From NCBI GenBank assembly GCA_031267485.1, contig JAIRYY010000267.1:1-9977 (forward strand): a stretch of DNA of 9,977 bases, read 5' to 3'. Positions 6,422 to 9,977 of the stretch are shown piece by piece (position 1 is the stretch's first letter; every line of letters starts with the position of its first letter). Made by a program: the position numbers and the translations under genes. The notes beneath the pieces are model-generated. The model saw nothing but the letters and a program-made list of their open reading frames with translations. It had not been told where the DNA came from and made no database searches. Source of the stretch: Tannerella sp. Its GTDB lineage: Bacteria; Bacteroidota; Bacteroidia; Bacteroidales; Tannerellaceae.

Positions 6422-6446
6422 GTAACGACGGCGGGATTTTTTTTTT
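6411..6446 (+). terminator. Intrinsic terminator of the pheA attenuator
   Basis: TCCTGCCGT (6415-6423) pairs with ACGGCGGGA (6428-6436) around an AACG loop, with one T/G wobble, and is followed by ten T (6437-6446). It lies 35 nt before the pheA start codon, inside the operon leader, so it must be conditional for the operon to be expressed. Confidence 0.92.
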
Positions 6447-6481
6447 GGAGATTGAAAATTCATAATTAAAATAATGTATAG

Positions 6482-7324
6482 ATGAAAAAAATTGCAATTC
6501 AAGGAATTATCGGCTCGTATCACGATGTGGCGGCCCATAATTATTTCGAGGGAGAAGAGATTGACATTATCGGATGCATTACGTTCGGGGACGTCATAAG
6601 GCAAATACGCGACGACGCCTCGGTCGTCGGGCTGATGGCGATCGAAAACACGATAGCCGGAAGTTTGCTGCAGAATCACGAGCTGATACGGCAGAGCGGG
6701 TGTTCAATCATCGGAGAGTACAAACTGCGCATATCCCATTCGCTTGTCGCCCTGCCGGGGACGCGCCTGTCCGACGTGAGGGAGGTCAATTCCCATCCGA
6801 TTGCGCTGATGCAGTGCGCCGATTTCCTGCAGACGCTGTCCGGCGTGAAAATTGTGGAAAAAGAGGATACCGCGCTGAGCGCGAAATTGATTGCCGAAAA
6901 CAAACTGCAGGGGCATGCGGCCGTATGCGGCAAACATGTCGCGGAGACGTACGGACTGGACGTGCTTGTTGAGGGGATAGAGACGAACAGCCGGAACTTT
7001 ACCCGTTTCCTTGTCATTGCCGACAGGTGGAACGCGGAAGGCCTCATGCGGGGTACGGTGAAAAACAAATCGTCCGTCGTTTTCGCCCTGCCCCATACCG
7101 CGGGAAGCCTCTCGAAAGTGCTGACCATACTGTCGTTTTACGACATGAATCTGACGAAGATTCAGTCGCTTCCGATTATCGGGCGGGAATGGGAATATCT
7201 GTTCTATGCCAATCTGACATTTACGGATTATACCCGCTACAAACAGGCGCTGGATGCCATTATTCCATTAACAATAGATTTAAAAATTTTAGGTGAATAT
7301 GCAGAAGGAAAACAAAGTATGTGA
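6482..7324 (+). CDS. pheA: Prephenate dehydratase, monofunctional, with ACT regulatory domain
   Basis: Converts prephenate to phenylpyruvate in phenylalanine synthesis, in the cytosol. The 280-residue protein is the stand-alone form with no N-terminal chorismate mutase. The catalytic PDT domain spans about 3-180, with the opening GIIGSYHDVAA (8-18), AIENTIAGSL (53-62), and the conserved catalytic TRF motif in NFTRFLVI (172-179). An ACT domain follows at about 198-275. Its ligand-binding motifs appear as HTAGSL (205-210, the GALV-type site) and KIQSLP (226-231, the ESRP-type site), so feedback inhibition by Phe is expected. Expression is likely also controlled by the Phe/Tyr leader upstream. 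The aminotransferase gene overlaps the 3' end. The start at 6482 is the first usable ATG after the attenuator; an ATG at 6474 is closed within three codons. Confidence 0.95.
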   Translation: MKKIAIQGIIGSYHDVAAHNYFEGEEIDIIGCITFGDVIRQIRDDASVVGLMAIENTIAGSLLQNHELIRQSGCSIIGEYKLRISHSLVALPGTRLSDVREVNSHPIALMQCADFLQTLSGVKIVEKEDTALSAKLIAENKLQGHAAVCGKHVAETYGLDVLVEGIETNSRNFTRFLVIADRWNAEGLMRGTVKNKSSVVFALPHTAGSLSKVLTILSFYDMNLTKIQSLPIIGREWEYLFYANLTFTDYTRYKQALDAIIPLTIDLKILGEYAEGKQSM

Positions 7325-8567
7325 CAGCCGTCCGGCCGGCGCGGAGCAGCAGCCATGCGTGAATATGGCGGACGGACGCGGGGTGTGTGACTTTTCGCCC
7401 GCCGACCGGGTCGGATGTGTGGAAGAATACTACTTTTCGAAGAAATTGAAAGAGGTTGCGGAGATGAACGCTGCCGGTAAGGATGTCATTAATCTTGGCA
7501 TCGGAAGCCCGGACATGCCCCCGTCCGAACGGGCGGTCGACGTCTTTTGCCGCGAGGTGCGGAAAAATGACGCGCACGGTTATCAGCCGTATACCGGTAT
7601 CCCGGCTTTGCGCGAGGGGTTTGCGGAATGGTATCTTCGCTGGTATGGCGTGGAGCTTGACCCCAACAGGGAGATACAGCCGCTGATAGGCTCGAAGGAG
7701 GGCATTTTACACATCTCGCTGGCTTTTCTCAATCCGGGCGACGGCGTGCTCGTGCCCAATCCGGGATACCCGACGTATACCTCTGTAAGCAAACTCGTCG
7801 GCGCCGACATCGTTTCGTATCGATTGGACGAAAACAGCGGCTGGCATCCCGATTTCGACGGGATTGAACGTCTGCTCGCCGAAAGGCGCGGGGCCGGCAG
7901 GCCTGCCGTCAAACTTATGTGGACGAATTATCCCAACATGCCCACGGGCGCCGATTCGAGTGCGGAGCTGTACGGGCGGCTGGTGGATTTCGGATACCGC
8001 CACGGGATAATCATCTGCAACGACAATCCGTACAGTTTTATCCTGAACGAACATCCGCGGAGCATATTGAGCGCCCCGGGCGCCAGGGATATATGCGTGG
8101 AGCTTAATTCGATGAGCAAGTCGCACAATATGCCCGGCTGGCGCATGGCGATGCTGGCGTCGAACCCCCGGTTTGTACAGTGGATATTGAAAGTGAAGAG
8201 CAATGTTGATTCCGGGCAGTTCCGGCCAATGCAATCCGCCGCCGCCGAAGCGCTCAATGCCGGAAAGGAATGGTATGACAATATGAATGTCGTGTATCGC
8301 AGCCGCCGCGCTCTCGCCGGACAGATAATGGAGGCGCTGGGCTGCACGTATGACGGAAAACAGGTCGGGATGTTTCTCTGGGGACGTATCTCCGACGCGG
8401 CGGAAAGCGGAGAGGCGCTGGCAAATGCGGCGTTGTACGGCGCGAATGTGTTCATCACGCCCGGCTTTATCTTCGGGAGCGCCGGCGACCGCTATGTGCG
8501 GATTTCCCTCTGCTGCAAAAGCCACATCCTGGAAAAGGCGCTTGAACGATTAGTGGTTAGTGATTAG
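7299..8567 (+). CDS. PLP-dependent class I/II aminotransferase (aspartate/aromatic type)
   Basis: A fold-type I aminotransferase, 422 residues from this start. It probably transaminates the phenylpyruvate made by the upstream dehydratase and possibly other 2-oxo acids such as oxaloacetate. Numbering from 7299, visible features are SMSKSHNMPGWR with the PLP-binding K274 and phosphate-contacting R282, NYPNMPTG with N213, NDNPYSF with D242 and Y245, and YVRISLC with R401 as the likely carboxylate-binding Arg. The gene overlaps pheA by 26 nt and is surely co-transcribed. The start is uncertain: GTG 7293, ATG 7299 and ATG 7365 are all in frame. The first 25 or so residues (Cys/Gly/Pro-rich) do not look conserved, and 7365 would give 400 residues, closer to relatives as I recall them. 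The last residues, LVVSD, and the stop are encoded by a 7-bp tandem repeat. Confidence 0.93.
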   Translation: MQKENKVCDSRPAGAEQQPCVNMADGRGVCDFSPADRVGCVEEYYFSKKLKEVAEMNAAGKDVINLGIGSPDMPPSERAVDVFCREVRKNDAHGYQPYTGIPALREGFAEWYLRWYGVELDPNREIQPLIGSKEGILHISLAFLNPGDGVLVPNPGYPTYTSVSKLVGADIVSYRLDENSGWHPDFDGIERLLAERRGAGRPAVKLMWTNYPNMPTGADSSAELYGRLVDFGYRHGIIICNDNPYSFILNEHPRSILSAPGARDICVELNSMSKSHNMPGWRMAMLASNPRFVQWILKVKSNVDSGQFRPMQSAAAEALNAGKEWYDNMNVVYRSRRALAGQIMEALGCTYDGKQVGMFLWGRISDAAESGEALANAALYGANVFITPGFIFGSAGDRYVRISLCCKSHILEKALERLVVSD

Positions 8568-8610
8568 TGATTAGTGATTAGTGATTAATGATGAACGATG
8601 AATGTTAATG
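8548..8610. repeat. 7-bp tandem repeat GATTAGT, about nine units
   Basis: Units run from 8548 to 8589 as GATTAGT, GGTTAGT, three further GATTAGT and GATTAAT, then degenerate GATGAAC, GATGAAT and GTTAATG to 8610. The array begins inside the aminotransferase coding region and supplies its final codons and stop. Confidence 0.9.
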
Positions 8611-8643
8611 GTAGGGGCGCACCTTTGTGTGCGCCCGTGTGGG
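8611..8643. repeat. REP-like GC-rich hairpin
   Basis: GGGCGCAC (8615-8622) and GTGCGCCC (8629-8636) form a perfect 8-bp stem with a 6-nt loop. Similar 'TAGGGGCG...' hairpins are dispersed in many environmental and gut bacterial genomes. No T tract follows, so terminator function for the pheA operon is only possible. Confidence 0.7.
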
Positions 8644-8699
8644 ATGTCCGTGTGGAGGTGGTTCGCATGTTAATGGTTAATGATATGTGATAAGTAACA

Positions 8700-8716
8700 T
8701 GAAATAAATAATATAT
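8700..8716 (+). repeat. 17-bp direct repeat, left copy, flanking the repeat field
   Basis: TGAAATAAATAATATAT at 8700-8716 recurs exactly at 9746-9762. Both copies sit immediately before or at an ATG (8718 and 9761), resembling an A/T-rich Bacteroidetes leader. The two copies bracket the whole hairpin and 42-bp arrays. No promoter boxes were found upstream. Confidence 0.7.
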
Positions 8717-8717
8717 A

Positions 8718-9743
8718 ATGGATATAAGCAAATTGGAGTATACGATTTGTCCCGTCAGGGACAAAATATTGGCAGAAAAATTTTCAGAGACGTTTAAGCT
8801 CCGTGCCGTCAGGTACGGAATGTCGGTAGAAAACAACGGAGGCCTGTCCAACCCCGTGCCGTCAGGTACGGAATGTGGCGACAGTCACATGGCGTACCTG
8901 ACGGCACGCGGAAAATTGGTTGCGGTCAATTTTTCTACCAATATTCTGTCCCGGAGGGACAGAAAAACGGGACGCTCTTGTCCCGTCCGGGACAAAATGT
9001 CGGTAGAAAATGCCGGATGCACATCCAACCCCGTGCCGTCAGGTACGGAATGTGATGATTGTCACATAGCGTACCTGACGGCACGCGGAAAATTGGTTGC
9101 GGTCAATTATTCTACCAACATTCTGTCCCGACGGGAAACAACCTCGCGACGCCCTCCCGTCAGGTACAGCATCTCGGCAGAACAATTTTCAGAGACGTTT
9201 AAGCTCCGTGCCGTCAGGGACGGAATGTCGGCAGAATTAGTCCCGGTCATCCGTCCCGTCAGCGGACGGAATTACATGATTATTTTTAGACAACTCTTTA
9301 GGAAAGTCTCCCGCAACTTGCAGGAAGGTTTCCTAACGTTTAGGAAAGTCTCCCGCAACCTGCGGCAAGGTTTCCTAATGTTTAGGAAAGTCTCCTGCAA
9401 CTTGCAGGAAGGTTTCCTAACGTTTAGGAAAGTTCCCCGCAACTTGCAGGAAGGTTTCCTAACGTTTAGGAAAGTTCCCCGCAACTTGCAGGAAGGTTTC
9501 CTAACGTTTAGGAAAGTCTCCCGCAACTTGCAGGAAGGTTTCCTAATGTTTAGGACGGTCTCTCGCAACTTGCGGGAAGATTTCCTAACGTTTAGGACGG
9601 TCTCCTCGCCGGCGCGGGCTTGCTGTCCGCGTCGGCAGATTCCGCAAAGTGCGAAATTACGGAAAGGTTTCTCCCACATGCGGCGAGCCTCCCGCGCTGT
9701 TCGGGAAGATTTCCCTCGGCATCGGATATTCATCATTATGTAA
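8718..9743 (+). CDS. Repeat-derived open reading frame, doubtful protein
   Basis: A 341-codon ORF is open through two unrelated repeat families. Residues 1 to about 190 come from the hairpin repeats (recurring RAVRYGMSVEN and NPVPSGTEC phrases), and residues about 194-295 are seven copies of the 14-residue unit FRKVSRNLQEGFLT. The rest is Arg-rich. No signal peptide, membrane helix or known domain is visible, and no promoter was found. A 218-codon ORF on the other strand (9272-9928) is equally open through the 42-bp array. The repeated DNA is strongly palindromic and its variation follows stems and loops, which argues for DNA/RNA structure rather than protein. In favour of coding, both periods (42 and 177 bp) are multiples of three and the frame survives over 1 kb. 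Confidence 0.2.
   Translation: MDISKLEYTICPVRDKILAEKFSETFKLRAVRYGMSVENNGGLSNPVPSGTECGDSHMAYLTARGKLVAVNFSTNILSRRDRKTGRSCPVRDKMSVENAGCTSNPVPSGTECDDCHIAYLTARGKLVAVNYSTNILSRRETTSRRPPVRYSISAEQFSETFKLRAVRDGMSAELVPVIRPVSGRNYMIIFRQLFRKVSRNLQEGFLTFRKVSRNLRQGFLMFRKVSCNLQEGFLTFRKVPRNLQEGFLTFRKVPRNLQEGFLTFRKVSRNLQEGFLMFRTVSRNLREDFLTFRTVSSPARACCPRRQIPQSAKLRKGFSHMRRASRAVREDFPRHRIFIIM
8746..9269. repeat. Array of short hairpins mostly with GTCA/TGAC loop (REP/REPIN-like)
   Basis: About a dozen hairpins share a small loop, usually GTCA, or TGAC when inverted. Plus orientation: 8746-8765 (TTTGTCCC/GGGACAAA), 8801-8818, 8854-8871 and 9031-9048 (CCGTGCC/GGTACGG), 8978-8995 (TTGTCCC/GGGACAA, loop GTCC), 9206-9223 (CCGTGCC/GGGACGG) and 9251-9269 (CCGTCC/GGACGG). 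Inverted: 8892-8909 and 9069-9086 (GCGTACC/GGCACGC). Others: 8944-8964 (TTCTGTCCC/GGGACAGAA, loop GGA) and 9126-9136. Paired changes on both sides of the stems keep them folded. A shared module, TTTTCAGAGACGTTTAAGCT plus the hairpin, appears at about 8781-8830 and 9187-9235. No transposase is present in the window. Confidence 0.85.
8821..9129. repeat. 177-bp-spaced direct repeat containing large inverted repeats
   Basis: Two about 132-bp copies, 8821-8952 and 8998-9129, are offset by 177 bp. Each contains 15-bp inverted arms, GTGCCGTCAGGTACG and CGTACCTGACGGCAC (8856-8870 with 8893-8907; 9033-9047 with 9070-9084), and an inner ATGTG/CACAT pair. The outer arms GGTAGAAAA and TTTTCTACC also face each other in the first copy. 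The copies differ mostly in the segment before the stem and in the loops. Confidence 0.85.
9297..9620. repeat. 42-bp palindromic tandem array, seven units plus a partial eighth
   Basis: The landmark TTTAGGA starts at 9297, 9339, 9381, 9423, 9465, 9507, 9549 and 9591, an exact 42-bp period. Each unit folds on itself: the outer arms TTAGGAAA and TTTCCTAA bracket an inner pair. In the third unit the inner pair is perfect (TCCTGC at 9393-9398 with GCAGGA at 9404-9409). Adjacent units also form an inverted repeat across their junction. Units 1-6 are nearly identical apart from the second, and units 7-8 diverge (TTTAGGACGG). The tail at 9621-9720 looks like decayed further copies. There are no unique spacers, so it is not a CRISPR. 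Confidence 0.92.
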
Positions 9744-9745
9744 TG

Positions 9746-9762
9746 TGAAATAAATAATATAT
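9746..9762 (+). repeat. 17-bp direct repeat, right copy
   Basis: Identical to 8700-8716. An ATG at 9761-9763 opens a 42-codon frame ending at 9889 that has no recognisable features and runs into the dispersed inverted repeat. Confidence 0.7.
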
Positions 9763-9831
9763 GAATACTCAATATTATACCTGTAAAGGAACCATAGCCG
9801 TGCAAAGGTCTATTCCTCCGTCGCCGGCGGG

Positions 9832-9963
9832 GGAGCGAAGCAATCCGGGTTACGCCTGTGCCTGGATTGCTTCGCTCCGCTCGCAATGACGGGACACATC
9901 CGGCGTCATTGCGAACGCAGTGAAGCAATCCCTGCGTGTATGGGCGATTGCTTCGCTCCGCTC
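9832..9963. repeat. Dispersed inverted-repeat elements of the GAAGCAATCC family
   Basis: Three nested stems tile the end of the window. GGAGCGAAGCAATCC (9832-9846) pairs with GGATTGCTTCGCTCC (9864-9878). TCGCAATGACG (9881-9891) pairs with CGTCATTGCGA (9904-9914). GAAGCAATC (9922-9930) pairs with GATTGCTTC (9946-9954). Closely similar sequences are scattered in many bacterial genomes, usually in intergenic regions. The window ends in a G run. Confidence 0.85.
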
Positions 9964-9977
9964 ACGGGGCGGGGGGG

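Noticed and set aside
9297..9620. Possible CRISPR array
   Set aside because: The 42-bp units abut directly and have no unique spacers, and no cas gene is present in the window.
9761..9889. 42-codon ORF after the right 17-bp repeat
   Set aside because: It is short, half of it lies in a dispersed repeat, and there is no promoter or homology that I can recognise.
9272..9928. 218-codon ORF on the minus strand over the 42-bp array
   Set aside because: It exists because the palindromic repeat is stop-free on both strands, and it continues through the dispersed inverted repeat; no start signals or domain are seen.
9961..9977. Terminal G run as a biological feature
   Set aside because: A G homopolymer at the very end of the window may be an assembly or sequencing artefact at a contig edge.

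Overview
The window looks like a chromosomal segment of a Bacteroidales bacterium. Six promoters or promoter-like sites match the Bacteroidetes sigma-ABfr pattern (TTG-type -33 box, 19-20 nt spacer, TAnnTTTG -7 box). The 5' leaders are A/T-rich and mostly lack a Shine-Dalgarno sequence, and the protein families fit that phylum. No species can be named from sequence alone.

Layout. Positions 1-81 (-) hold the first codons of a gene that looks like a DUF418/YeiB-type membrane protein. From 290 to 770 there is a promoter and a small lipoprotein-like gene that runs into a 42-bp tandem array and appears frameshifted. From 776 to 2245 (-) lies gdhA, a hexameric glutamate dehydrogenase, with its own terminator and promoter. 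Divergent from it, 2375-4362 (+) carries an FkbM-type methyltransferase and a secreted DUF1080 protein, followed by a hairpin repeat. From 4478 to 6216 (+) is a two-gene phosphate-uptake operon (DUF47/PhoU-like protein plus PiT permease), whose promoter contains a perfect 17-bp palindrome. From 6251 to 8567 (+) is an aromatic amino acid operon: prephenate dehydratase (pheA) and an aspartate/tyrosine/phenylalanine-type aminotransferase. From 8548 to the end there is no convincing gene, only stacked repeats.

The best-supported regulatory system is upstream of pheA. A promoter is followed by a 17-codon leader peptide, MRNYFNTYFYFYFYFDR, in which 10 residues are Phe or Tyr. Immediately after its stop codon comes a segment that can pair (15 of 16 positions) with the 5' arm of an intrinsic terminator ending in ten T. 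This has the geometry of ribosome-mediated attenuation. A ribosome stalled on Phe/Tyr codons would leave the antiterminator free to form, while a ribosome reaching the stop codon would cover it and let the terminator fold.

The second unusual region is the repeat field at 8548-9977. It holds a 7-bp tandem repeat, a GC-rich REP-like hairpin, a family of about a dozen short hairpins mostly with a GTCA/TGAC loop and covarying stems (two of them nested in a 177-bp direct repeat with 15-bp inverted arms), a seven-copy array of 42-bp palindromic units, and a dispersed inverted-repeat element built on GAAGCAATCC/GGATTGCTTC. A diverged copy of that last element follows the DUF1080 gene. Long ORFs are open on both strands across the field, so they are weak evidence for a protein.
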